DNA of 64,000 nt from Diaporthe sp. PMI_573 (Eukaryota; Ascomycota; Sordariomycetes; Diaporthales; Diaporthaceae), in NCBI GenBank assembly GCA_021399435.1, contig JAJTUP010000105.1:1-64000 (forward strand), in the 5' to 3' direction. Numbering within the stretch: the first letter of the stretch is position 1; each line of letters starts with the position of its first letter. Below the pieces are notes generated by a model, which was given only the letters and a program-made list of their open reading frames with translations, was not told where the DNA came from and did not search any database. Positions 9,682 through 20,058 of this stretch are shown here, one piece after another. Both the position numbers and the translations under genes were made by a program.

Positions 9682-10862
9682 ATGGCAGTCTTCACTCGTA
9701 GTCAAGCCCGTCAGCGGGCCTTAGACTTCCTGGAGCATCTCCGGAATGTGCGTGCAGCTCAAGACGCAGCTTCAGGCGATGTGATCGTCTTTGACGACTT
9801 TCCGGGGCTTGCTTATAAAATCTTTCTGGAGTTGGCCAAAAAAGACGATACTCTATACAGACGTTTCCAGGAACTTCGGTAAATTCTCTTGGACCTATGA
9901 GTGTTCGGAATGGGTAGCCACCGCTGATTAAGATTTAATAGTTACAACTACTCGCACAAGAGGGAAGAGCTTGTAATCCGCATGCCCAACAAGATCCGCG
10001 ATGGGCTGGCAGAATTTTTGGGCCGAAAGATTGGATCTTGGCTTGAAGCATTGACAGAAGTCAATGGCTCCCTGACGTCAACCCAAGACCGTGCTGGTGT
10101 CGTTTCTGATGATATCGTCGATTATGGGACAGCTAATATGTCTATACTTTCAGACATAAATAGCGAGGACAGCAAGGAAGATGTGAGGCAAGCTGACAAG
10201 TCATACGAGTATCAGGTGCAAGGCTCCGAAGAGACGCTACCAGACCTGGTGATAGAAGTTATATGGTCTCACCCTAGAACACGCGGACAGCTGTCGCAGA
10301 GGGCGGAAGAGTACATCGTCAACTCAGGGGGAAAGGTCCGGACGGTCGTCTTGATCGACCTGCTAGACTTTTACCCCGACCCGACCAAAAGTGGTAGTCG
10401 ACAAAAGTGCGGCAAGTTCTCCATCCTGAGAGCGAAGGTCGGCAGAAAGGGCCGAGCGATGGTTGATGAAATGAGCAGCGTTCGTGGAAAGGTGTGTTTT
10501 TGTCTTAAATCAGATTTCGAATCACTCTTCTGTCTCCATATTTCTAACATCTAAAGAACGTCATTGCCGGTGTGAACGAGGCTCCCGTCGCCGGCGCCAA
10601 TCTCGAACTTTCTTTGCTCGATTTTGTGAGCGAGTGCAAAATGAGTTCACTCTCATATTTTGAGGGCACGCGAATCAGCGCAGACCATCTTCGAGAGACT
10701 TCCATTGTGATTACAGCGGAGCAGCTCTATAAGCGTTTCGAGGCCGTGAGAATAGGTTGGTTAAAAGCCCAGACCAAGCAGAAGCTCAAAAAAAAGCAAT
10801 CTGAGGATGCTACTTCCGTAGTCAAGGGGACAGCGCCCAAGGACCCAAAGGGGAAGGACTGA
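9682..10862 (+). CDS. Unknown three-exon protein with possible PD-(D/E)XK/Uma2-like segment
   Basis: Exons are 9682-9878, 9942-10491 and 10557-10862. Introns 9879-9941 (GTAAAT...AATAG) and 10492-10556 (GTGTGT, TCTAAC branch site, AAAG) restore one frame of about 350 residues. The first in-frame ATG is at 9682, but the frame is open upstream to about 9484, so an extra 5' exon is possible. The middle (coded near 10235-10440) reads LPDLVIEVIW, then LSQRAEEYI, then VRTVVLIDLLDFY. The PD...E spacing and following helix-strand order recall PD-(D/E)XK folds of the Uma2 kind. The C-terminus is lysine-rich (KLKKKQS, KDPKGKD), suggesting nucleic-acid contact or nuclear location. The fold assignment is inference only. 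No neighbour suggests a pathway; flanks are transposon debris. The undamaged splicing and frame argue that it is a real gene. Confidence 0.6.
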
Positions 10863-12274
10863 AAGGCCGGAAAGAAAAAAAAACTCAGCATTAGGGATTG
10901 ATAAAACGGCGATTTCTGGTACTGGACTTGCCGGAACTGGGGATCCCGCTTGCTGCTGATAATTTCATTTTCGACAGTGCCACCAAAATACCAAACTCTC
11001 CTCGCAACCACGTGGATTATATCCTTTACCCAGATTCAACAGACTAATCCTACCACATACAAGCTACTTTCATTTCTATCCTGTGTTGAGCCAAAGGCCA
11101 TACCACAGTCGCTACTCCCCCTAATAGAATCTCAGCAAGACCAAGACTCTGCAATCAGCACGGAGCAGCTCTGCCATCATCTTCTCCCTCTCGCCAACCG
11201 CCAGGCTTGCTTGATGAATAGTAAAGTGTAACTGGTTGATTCTGGCGAGTAGAGAGGAGCTTCCGTATCAGAGTTGGACTAAGCATAGGAGGGAGATTAA
11301 GCATTTTTATATTCCAAGCGATAGGATATTCCTATGGCTCGGCAGGCAGATGTGCATAGTTCTTGACCCGCTGGACAAACAACGAGCAGCCACTTAGGTT
11401 TATTATCATAGCCGCCATTATACTGTATACACCACGTCATGTGTGACGAGAAAGTCAGGAGACCATGAAAGGACCATCCCCAGTTACGCAAAAAGCAGAG
11501 CCTGGTATATCTGGGGCAGGTCTGGATTCCCTTCCGCCTCTTGGGTGGCAACCAATGGGGCAAAACCAGCATCACAAGTCAGCCTACTCTATATGTTGGA
11601 AATTCCTAAAATAATAGACCTGCTGATACTAATGATATACATTAGGCATACCTGTATTATAGTATGTATTAGTCAGAATACTGCCATGACTTCTAATGCT
11701 TAGTACTTATGAACCACTTAAGAGAAAGTTGGCTGCATCAAACTTTAAGTACAACAAGAAGGTTCCCTTTATTGAACATATGTAGTACATACATGTATAG
11801 TACTGTAACCTTGGTCTTCAACCAGGCTTACAAAAATTGGAAATACTGTACCGCACTTCCCAGGATTTGGTGATAATGTAATCGTGGAGGGAACGAGACT
11901 GGAAGCAGTGTCTTTTCACGCCTTTGACCAAACTTTGCAATGCTCTAGGTGCGGTATGGACGCAGCTCGGTACTTTTCCAGAATCAAGCTAAGTACTTGC
12001 AAAATACATTGCCTGTAACTACACACTTTGAATAATATAGCAATTATCATACTATACGCTACCAAACTGCATGATTAACAAAAGTACTGTTTTTAGTTTG
12101 TAGGTACTGTACAACTAACAGGATATAAATTCGAATCGTACATACCATGAAAGAACATAGACTCATTCATTTAGCAACACCTTTTTCACTATTTCTTATA
12201 CAGTAGAGCCCTCCCAAATAGATAAACATAGGTACTCTGTTTTACACACATTCATCAGATCAGCAGCGCTCAAA
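10863..12274. other. Gene-free stretch
   Basis: Only short frames on both strands; several repeated GTACTGTAC/AGTACT-type short palindromes between 11760 and 12130. AT-rich. No gene supported. Confidence 0.4.
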
Positions 12275-12727
12275 ATGCACATTGAAGGTATCTCAATATC
12301 CCTATCGACTTCGCTATATACCACTAAACAAGAGTTAATAAAAATAGTAGTTGCTACCACAAATCCTTTACAGTTTTTAGTACAGCTACCGGAGGTCTTC
12401 CTTTCCTGGTCAACAGTCCTAGAGATTGATGAAAACCGGTTCTTTAAGCATCTCAACGACGTCGGTATGGACTTTTGGGCAGGGCTTGCTGATGGGCCTA
12501 TAAGAGATGATGCTTTGCTCAGCTGGGCTGGGATAAAGACGGCGTGCGCAATGACAAGATATGTAGGTGTTAGGAGATGTGGTGATGAGCTTGCAGTGAT
12601 GGTAGACCTAGACTGTCTGGTAGAAGTGAATGTGTTGGGAAATCTGAATCACAAAGTTGACAAAGCTGTAATCAAGGCATTGGCCGAGCATAGCAAGGAA
12701 AAGCTATGGCCAACTGCAGCAAGATAA
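12275..12727 (+). CDS. Hypothetical protein, 150 aa
   Basis: An ATG-initiated frame of 150 codons encodes a mixed-composition protein without a recognised domain. It holds a hydrophobic stretch around LIKIVVATTNPLQFLV and a C-terminal half rich in short hydrophobic runs (VMVDLDCLVEVNVLG). It lies alone in AT-rich DNA. It may be a small gene, an exon of a larger one, or chance; no homologous neighbour helps. Confidence 0.3.
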   Translation: MHIEGISISLSTSLYTTKQELIKIVVATTNPLQFLVQLPEVFLSWSTVLEIDENRFFKHLNDVGMDFWAGLADGPIRDDALLSWAGIKTACAMTRYVGVRRCGDELAVMVDLDCLVEVNVLGNLNHKVDKAVIKALAEHSKEKLWPTAAR

Positions 12728-13130
12728 TGATATTCAAGAAGTATTGGTCGAAGGGCGGAGGGAAGTCCACAGCCCGTTGATCCATCTCGACATTCAAGGA
12801 GAGAAATAAAACCTCACCTGGCTGTTTAAATATAAATTCACTTTAAAGTACTTAGATTGCAACACGGACGGATAGAAGTACTACCTTCGTTATTGACACT
12901 TGAATTTCAGATTTCACCTACCTCTTTTAAAGATTTGAGTACTAGGTTTAAGGAAGGATACCTTTGCAGCTATTTAGTGTTCAGCTTTCGTATTCCTAAT
13001 TCCAAATGAGAGCCTCGAGACTGGATATAAATATGTAAGCAGCCGTGCTCAGCCCGCTCTCCCTCTCGTGTATTAAGATGTATAATAAAACCTGAGTCAA
13101 GAAGCAGGTCGGAGCTCCGCGGACAAGGAA

Positions 13131-13508
13131 GTGGTCAAGGCTGGGGATGAAGACCCCACGTTGCTGGCTCCTGGGAAGACACGAGCACAGAAGCTTCGAG
13201 GTGCTCAGTCTCGATCCCAATCGACAGAAGAGGCCGACGAGATCCTGACGACTAAGTCCTGTGAAGAACTTACAGTCCATGATATCAAAACAATTCTCAG
13301 GGGGAAAAAACTTTCCTTCAACTCCAAGGCTAGAAAGAGCGAGCTGCTTATCATTTTAGAAGAGCACAAGCTACACGAAATCCTAAAAGAGAATATACCA
13401 CAACCTTCCGAGCATCCCCTTCGAGCAAATACCCGCGCATCAGATCACAAGAATAGTTGTATAATTCCAGGTCATGATCAGGTGCAAAATTCTGGTGGGA
13501 GCAAGTAA
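13131..13508 (+). CDS. Short frame with SAP-like DNA-binding motif
   Basis: Residues around ELTVHDIKTILRGKKLSF followed by KARKSELLIILEEH fit the helix-extended loop-helix of SAP domains, which bind DNA or chromatin. The frame has no convincing ATG near its beginning, so it is probably an exon of a spliced gene or a remnant. A CAG at about 13108-13110 could be an acceptor. It ends in GGSK and stop at 13508. The SAP call is based on spacing of hydrophobic residues only. Confidence 0.35.
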   Translation: MVKAGDEDPTLLAPGKTRAQKLRGAQSRSQSTEEADEILTTKSCEELTVHDIKTILRGKKLSFNSKARKSELLIILEEHKLHEILKENIPQPSEHPLRANTRASDHKNSCIIPGHDQVQNSGGSK

Positions 13509-16247
13509 AGTAAGCATTTGGCATTCGCATCCCGCTTGGCTTCAAGAGTTTTCTGAAATCGTGTCGTCACCATATTGGATGTATTTCTGCATGTGGTTCC
13601 CTTTTATGCAAACGCAACAGATTGAGGAGTAAGATTTTATTTCTGCTATTTATCAAGGATTGTCCGTGTAGAATTAGCGATAGCGACGGAGGTCAGGGGG
13701 CGACGGCCGTCGGTCCGTAGCGGACCGGTGCAGTTGGCCGCTCCGGCTGGCTGGCTGCTGGGCCGTGCACCATAGCTTAGTCAGCCCTTTGGCTGCACCC
13801 TACTTGGGCGCTTCGCCGCCCACGAAGGGGTCAGCCAGAAGGGCAAGAGACACACACAACGACCCACCGAATTGAAGCTATTTACAGCCACTGTACCCCT
13901 TCGAGTAATTACTCGTTTACGTGCCTAACCAACAGTCGGGTTATATGGCTGTGGACCGCCCATGGCTGCATTTTGTGGCGGACCTGAGCCATCACTGCAG
14001 CCCAAATAACCACTGAATTTTATTGGCTAGGGTATGTTTTCGATGCTGAATTAATTGATCCCGATGAGGACAATACGATTTTGATGAGGCGTTGATGGTG
14101 GGCAGTTTCGCGGTCTTTTCCTCCCCCAAGAATCGGGCACAACAATTTTCATAAATATTAGAATATGCTACTGAGCCGCTCGAACACTCAATAGAGAAAG
14201 TCGATCACGGAATTGAGGGATCTCCATGTAATGATATCACTCGAGAATAAGACCTCCTTCGAGTTTCCCCAATTTTCACTAAAACACCGGTCAAAATAAA
14301 AAGACCAAAATCTGAGAACCTCTTTGCAAACATTTCTTGCTCTATGTGGATGACCTTCGATACCCAACTTTGCATCGGGCGGAAGCCGCTTTAAACTTTC
14401 TGAGACGAGCATTCTGAGGCTTTCTGGGATATTTCCGGAGATGAGCTGCAGCTATTTTTGGACAGGGATATCCTCGATATTCAATCGCATATATTCTATC
14501 AAGCCGTCGAAGTCAGGCCCTTCCCGGATTGTTTGAGCACATTGAATAAGGGCATCCAGATTGTACAGTGTCGATATTTATTCTTTAGGTTCAACCAACT
14601 TTTGCCATTGATGTTGCGCACGAGTAGTCCATTGCACGGCCTCGTAAATGCGTGTCGATAGCAGACAATGTTCGGCAGCCTCGATACAAAGAGCCATGGC
14701 CTTGGTATAAAGGCGGAGCTTCTCATAGGATGGTCAGCAGTTGCCTACACGGCAAAGAAAACGTCAGATAAATGGAAGCTTCTTATCCACAAGCACAGAC
14801 ATACCCATCACGGCCCTCAGGAAGTCCCCGAAGCTGAGCGTGGCTGGGTGAAGCTATCCGAAGCACATATTTGGTGCCCTTGAGTGTGTGGGAATAGTGG
14901 CATACAGCGGCATGTTAGTCGGTGTAATCACGTTAATTATTTGTATGGCGAACCCATAGTGTTTTTTAATTCAGGCACAGGGGCCAGCATGATTAGTCAG
15001 AAAAGGGTACGCGGTATCCGATTTAGGGTACGCGAATATCCGCATTCTCAAAAAATAGGATCGCAAACCATGCATGGAACCTGCTAACATTGCTTGCTGC
15101 GTACCGTGAGAATAGTAACACAGTAAGGGACCAGTTTTGTCAATATTATAATCCTGCTGACAGCCATAGAATGAACGACCGATTGTGTTTATTTGCCACA
15201 GCTTGGGTGGATTGGTCTACAAAGACATGTGTACTTCCCTCGTCCGCAAGATCTGCGCTAACATTTATCAAAGGCCTTAGTAACGTTAATTACAGGCCCC
15301 GTTGCCGGAAGTGGAGGTACAGAACGGAATCTACTTGATATACTTCGCGCCGATCCAACAAACCCTTAGGATCAAAGCCTTCTCGGCAATCTACATACGC
15401 TGTTCGATCCAAAGATAAATCAACTACTCCTGCTCGACTGGCTTAGAGGGCCTGTCGACTATGGCAAGTACTTCCAGAGGTACAGCTTCGGTTCCCAATA
15501 GATGCCGAGGACAAGTTCCTCCCAGCAATCAACGTATATAGAAATATCAGGGATCTTCCGAAAGAATACCGCAGAAACTTCTGACGATTCCGGCATGTAG
15601 TAGAAATACCGTGCTAAAGAAAAGCTTGTCGATGCTTAGCTTGTTGGCATGAGGATGTATTGTAATGTAACTTTCTCATACCATAATTAAGAAAAGAAAA
15701 GTTTCCATATTGATACTAGCATAGTAGGTCCTAAGCTTTTGCAAAAGGCCTGATTTATTATTTCTATCTATATATCGTTGTTTTAAGAACCAAAACTGGT
15801 CTGCTTGGTTTATAAACTAGACTACATGTAACAAGAGGAACGAGGTAGAAAAAAAAGAGAATAAAGAAAGACAAAGCTTGGGTCAGGGGCAAATCAAAAT
15901 CCTAGCAAAATAAGGACCAGACGAAAGACGTCCAATTGCATGCCCATCACAATGTTACACATCACCTTTACACACATCGCCTTCTTTGCCTGCTAAGCCT
16001 CGACAAAGTCTCCATTTTCTGACAGGCTTGGCAATTAGAAGTCGTCGAGCTTTAGTAAGTCGAGATTTCCAGCCGTTAAGCCATCTCTCAGATCGTGCAA
16101 TTCATCAGGCCCAGACTCCTGGCCGATGTTGGCGTTAATAGGATAGATGATCTGCCTCGTCGGCCAGGTGTGCGAGATCTAATTTAAATGAGCGGCTTCA
16201 GCCAAGATCTCGCCTCGTCTGTCGACACATCCGACAACATCTAAATT
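13509..16247. other. Gene-poor 2.7-kb stretch with GC-rich repeat-like patch
   Basis: Between about 13685 and 14010 composition turns GC-rich with internal inverted segments (GCGCTTCGCCGCCCAC, GGTCCGTAGCGGACC), resembling a transposon end or SINE-like relic. From 14160 to 15340 several frames of 60-80 codons show no domain. From 15340 to 16240 nothing is seen. Confidence 0.35.
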
Positions 16248-16814
16248 CTAACCGTATATCAATTTGGGGCCACACTCGCAGCCCCAAGGATTGTATGGGC
16301 TAGCTGGTGCTCTATCAATAATCATGCGCCAGCACTCAGTACATTGGACATGCCTTCTGCATGGCTTCCATATGATGTCCGAAAATTCCTTCAACTCCTT
16401 TTTGCACTCGTAGCATTGGTGTGCTTCAGGGGGCAATGTTGCTATAAAGTCCTTTGTTGCAACGCGGGGATAGAGAAAAGTTGGGTCAAGCTTGTTTTCG
16501 TGGACAACTTGTTGAAGGTGTGAGAGCCTGCCAGCGAGATCCTCATACGCACGACGATTGCGTGTTCGAAGTTGTTTGAAGGCTTGTATTCTGTAAGCTT
16601 CGGGGGTGTCATTGAGAGCCACGGCCAGCGAGTCCCTACCCCAGACCTTGTTCAGGGTTGTGATGCAGCTTCTGAAAGACTTTGCTTCGAAAAGGATGTT
16701 ATACAACTTGCGTCGTTCGCTCGCATGATGGACATCACAGGACCATTTGACAAGTAGGCCTTCGGTATCGCGGATAGGATGTTTTGAAGGTACGTTAAGA
16801 GTATCATCTGCCAT
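16248..16814 (-). CDS. RING-like zinc-finger protein
   Basis: The minus-strand frame of about 188 residues (ATG chosen at 16814, MADDTLNVPSKHP) ends in a cysteine/histidine cluster: CYECKKEL, then CRRHVQCTEC, then WGCECG. The spacing Cx2C-x13-CxxHxxCxxC-x16-CxC approximates a C3HC4 RING finger, typical of E3 ubiquitin ligases that recruit E2 enzymes. The N-terminal part is charged and probably helical (YNILFEAKSF, AFKQLRTRNRRAYEDLAGRL). No transmembrane segment is seen. It could be a complete single-exon gene. The final zinc pair is less typical, so another zinc-binding fold is possible. Confidence 0.6.
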   Translation of the reverse strand: MADDTLNVPSKHPIRDTEGLLVKWSCDVHHASERRKLYNILFEAKSFRSCITTLNKVWGRDSLAVALNDTPEAYRIQAFKQLRTRNRRAYEDLAGRLSHLQQVVHENKLDPTFLYPRVATKDFIATLPPEAHQCYECKKELKEFSDIIWKPCRRHVQCTECWRMIIDRAPASPYNPWGCECGPKLIYG

Positions 16815-17175
16815 GATCAGAACTTGTATAATCAACGATGTCTGTGACTATTTGTGAGTGTTTGGTGCAAGAAGGATATATAACTGAAAAAGTGCTTTGA
16901 GTCTCTATTCCTTGGTAGCAGCACGGACCTGTATTTATACTTGGTCTACATTACAGCAAAAAGTAAGAATAAGTCACTAAATTTACAAGAAGGTGTTTTG
17001 AAACCAAAATGTTGGTTTCTGGATTGAAAATCTAGGATTCCAAATTATAAGTTGGGCAGCCCACATTCGGCCCACCTCCACCCGCGACCGCGTTAGGTCC
17101 ACATCTACACATAAAACGCGTTTTCTCAACGAGTGATTTTTTTCTGGCATCGCCGAGGGCGAGAGATCTAACGGC
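16815..17175. other. Short gene-free stretch
   Basis: Upstream side of the RING-like gene, which is its probable promoter region, followed by sequence that may belong to the transposon relic at 17176. Confidence 0.4.
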
Positions 17176-17580
17176 ATGGTCATTGGGCCGGAAGGAAGAA
17201 AGCTTGTTTATCGAAAAAGCAATAGAGGGAAGATATGGACCTTGTATCTTGAATGCATCTCGGCTACAGGTAAGGCGTACCCTCTACTTGTTATCTTTAA
17301 AGGAAAACACGTCCAACAGAAATGGTTTAAGACCCTTAAAGGGTATAAGGATTGGGAGTTCACGGCAACAAAAAACGGCTAGACTGACAATGCCGTGGCA
17401 CTTAAATGGCTTCAAAAGATCTTCATTCTGTAGACCGCCCCTAAAGACCCTTTAGAGTGGCGTTTATTAGTCCTCGATGGCCACAAAAGCCACTATACCT
17501 TTGAATTCATGTAAGAATGCTTCTCGAATAAGATTTATATTGTTTACTTACCGCCACATATATTACACATACTTTAACCT
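17176..17580 (+). pseudogene. Fot1/pogo-type transposase fragment with multiple stops
   Basis: The frame reads VIGPEGRKLVYRKSNRG, LLVIFKGKHVQQKWF, WEFTATKNG, stop, then TDNAVALKWLQKIFI, stop, LEWRLLVLDGHKSHYT, and finally LPPH...PLDVSVFSSLK. This is the DDE_1 core of Fot1/pogo elements, including the second aspartate (LDGH) and the third (PLD). At least three in-frame stops replace positions that are Trp or Gln in relatives, including TAG after KNG. C-to-T changes like these would fit repeat-induced point mutation. Only the central part of the transposase is left; it ends where the next gene's stop codon begins. Confidence 0.8.
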
Positions 17581-17587
17581 CTCGACG

Positions 17588-18865
17588 TTAGTGTATTTTC
17601 GTCGCTAAAAGCATGCCCGAATTGTCGGGTCGGATGATGATGTTGTCTGCGATGATGCGCGGGCAATACAGTGCCTCAGGCCAGTTTTGCGCATCGATGC
17701 TGCCGCCGCCGTCCGACCCCAAAGGCGCCGCGACGATGTCGACAAAGTCCCCCAGGATGCTGGTGTACTTGCCACAATTCTTTTGCAGGCCGAGGTAGGC
17801 CGCATCGGTCGAGAACGGGATCCCTGCGGGGCATTCAATCCTCCACACAAACAGCTGCCGGTATTCGGGCAGCAGGCTCATGTGGCCGACGTAGGCGTAA
17901 TCGGGGACGAGGTCGCCATAGACGCTCCGAAGCGCGTCGAGCTGGCCCTCGTCCAGCACCTCAAAGGTGAAGTAGAATAGGGTCATGCGAGTGTGATCGA
18001 CCCCTGCCTCGGAACTGGCTTCCAGGTCTCGCTGATCCTCGATCCAGACCATGTAACTATCGTGGAATTGGAAATCGGAGGGATACGCCGAGACGCCGAG
18101 CTGTCGCCCCTCGTTGTGCGGCCGCCTCCAATGCGGTCCCACTTCGTACGGGCCGGTCCCGTACGGGCTGGACATGTTCTCACAGTATTCTCGCACGCAG
18201 AAATCCTCACAGGCCTTTCGCTTCACGTGTGGATTGCTCAGGAAGAAGTCAAGCACGCATTGAAGCGCCTTGGGCTGAAGCTGGGGGCCTTCCCACTCTG
18301 GCTTGGTGTCCGCGGCCGCGCACTCGGCCTCCGAGGAAGATGCATCACTGTCATCGTCGCGCCCATACCAACTAAATTTGTGCGTCTTGGCTGGCTTGAA
18401 TTTCACATTGTATATGTCCACCCCACTCAGGGTAGATCCGTTGTCCACCTCGAACAGCAGCTCGAGCAGCTTCTGGCTAAGACCATCAGCGTCTGCTGCC
18501 TGTTTGTTGTAGTCCTTCACCTCTTGTTCACTATCACGACGGTCGACGCTCATCTGAAACTTCCGGCCCCTTTTCGGGCCGAAGTATTCGAGGTCGAAAC
18601 CCAGGTCATCATCTTCTGGAGCCTGCGACTCGGCTTCGTCTGCCGGTTCCGTAGACGTGTCCGAGTCGGGCTCTGAAGCAGAGCTCAGACCGGAGTCGTC
18701 GTTTGATTCCGACAACAACGCTTCTTCGCATTCTTCTGGCTGAGCATCGCATTTATCGAGAAAGTCGTCAGAGCCGCAAAGGAGCTCGAAATTTCCATTT
18801 TCCTCGCTTTCTGGCCTCGCAGCCAGTTTCGAGTACAAAGCTTGGGTGAGGGGACGGGATAGCAT
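17588..18865 (-). CDS. Acidic hypothetical protein, 425 aa
   Basis: A single long minus-strand frame, clearly more GC-rich than its surroundings, begins MLSRPLTQALYSKL. The first 130 residues are strongly acidic and serine-rich (ESNDDSGLSS, STEPADEAES, PEDDDLGFDLEYF). The rest is globular, with RRRPHN-like and tryptophan-rich pieces (HKFSWYGRDDDSD, YMVWIEDQRDLE, FYFTFEVLDEGQLDAL, LFVWRIECPAG). I do not recognise a family. Its codon usage and length argue for a true gene. The stop lies a few bases from the pogo relic, so the natural C-terminus may have been altered by that insertion. Confidence 0.6.
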   Translation of the reverse strand: MLSRPLTQALYSKLAARPESEENGNFELLCGSDDFLDKCDAQPEECEEALLSESNDDSGLSSASEPDSDTSTEPADEAESQAPEDDDLGFDLEYFGPKRGRKFQMSVDRRDSEQEVKDYNKQAADADGLSQKLLELLFEVDNGSTLSGVDIYNVKFKPAKTHKFSWYGRDDDSDASSSEAECAAADTKPEWEGPQLQPKALQCVLDFFLSNPHVKRKACEDFCVREYCENMSSPYGTGPYEVGPHWRRPHNEGRQLGVSAYPSDFQFHDSYMVWIEDQRDLEASSEAGVDHTRMTLFYFTFEVLDEGQLDALRSVYGDLVPDYAYVGHMSLLPEYRQLFVWRIECPAGIPFSTDAAYLGLQKNCGKYTSILGDFVDIVAAPLGSDGGGSIDAQNWPEALYCPRIIADNIIIRPDNSGMLLATKIH

Positions 18866-20050
18866 GTCGTCTTCTCGGGGGTGAATGGAAAATTATGTGA
18901 ACAGAACACCAGAACACGTGCCAAGACAGTATCAAGACAGACGAGAGAGAAGGCGATAGTCATGGTATCAAGCAGACGCACGCGACGTTTGCGACGCGTC
19001 GTTGCCTTTCCCTTTGAAGCATGCTGCCCATCCTTACTTGCCAAACTCGGCGGTATGCGTTGAAGGACAGAACATGGTGGCTGGCTGTGTAACCTGAATG
19101 GCAGAGCAACGGCGTCCAACAGTCTCTCGATTCCAGCATTATAGTAAGCCACTGCATGTGCCGATCCCCTGTTCGCATAAACGCGTAACCCTGTGTGCCA
19201 ATATGGCGAAATGCCCTGGCAGGCTGAGTGCAATAGTATCCGGGCATAACTGTTAGCACCACCAAAACTCTTCAACTTTCATCACACCTCACACAACAGC
19301 CACAAGGCGTGTGGTATAACATATTGATATAAAAATACTCCTAATCGAGCCAGAACCACATAAGTGTTTTTCTCCTGGCGGAAATTCCCTTTTCTCGTTG
19401 ATCTGTGGCCTGGTAAACCCAACAGGGAATTCTCCCGTGCCATGCGGGGGATGAAGTGCCTAGGTGGTCAACCAGCCTGTTTTCTCAGAGTGACATAGAA
19501 AGGAAGTCTCATACCTAAGTACTTCCAGGTCGAGGATGGCACTTTTCCGCAAGCATCTAAGGCTTGATTGGCTTCAGTGTTCTCGAAGACTGTCTTCTAG
19601 ATGTTTCACTTCATGGTGAAATGATCCAGTGAGAGGAAGTAGTTGTTGGAAAATGGGCAGGACGTGCAGGTCGTACAGGTCGTGCGTGCGCCTGTGTGCC
19701 ACCTTCCCTATTGTCGTCCACTCTGTCGACAGCCTTCTGGCCCTCTTCCTCCCGCTATGGTATGAAACTGCCAGACTCTGCTTTAAGCGCATAATCTATA
19801 TTATCGTATGTTTCGCAACTTTTGTGTTGGCGATCATTACAATTATTTCTATTCTGCTAGCCGTCAAGCCTGCTTTCATTCCTTTCGTGGATCAGACCCA
19901 AATGCCACAAGGACGTCAAGTGAGCGTGGAGTCTAAGACCTTATACGTTTGTGAAACCATTACACGGATGTTATTGGGGATTTAATAAGGTCTTGGCAGG
20001 TTTTTGCAGCAAAGTTTTGGTGTAAAGCTCACTCCGCGCATAGATGTAGC
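18866..20050. other. Intergenic stretch
   Basis: A plus-strand frame at 19629-19985 encodes one strong hydrophobic helix (IIYIIVCFATFVLAIITII), but has no other support. The 18685-19275 minus frame is a shadow of the acidic gene. Otherwise nothing is seen. Confidence 0.35.
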
Positions 20051-20058
20051 AACTTGAC
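20051..20058 (+). repeat. Target-site duplication, left copy (AACTTGAC)
   Basis: Eight bases directly before the left end of the hAT element, identical to 23040-23047. Eight-bp duplications are the hallmark of hAT insertion. Confidence 0.9.

Noticed and set aside
18685..19275. 196-codon minus-strand frame
   Set aside because: Overlaps the 5' end of the longer acidic gene in another frame and lacks any domain.
19629..19985. Membrane protein gene
   Set aside because: One hydrophobic helix only, no support from composition, splice sites or neighbours; mentioned only as part of the intergenic stretch.
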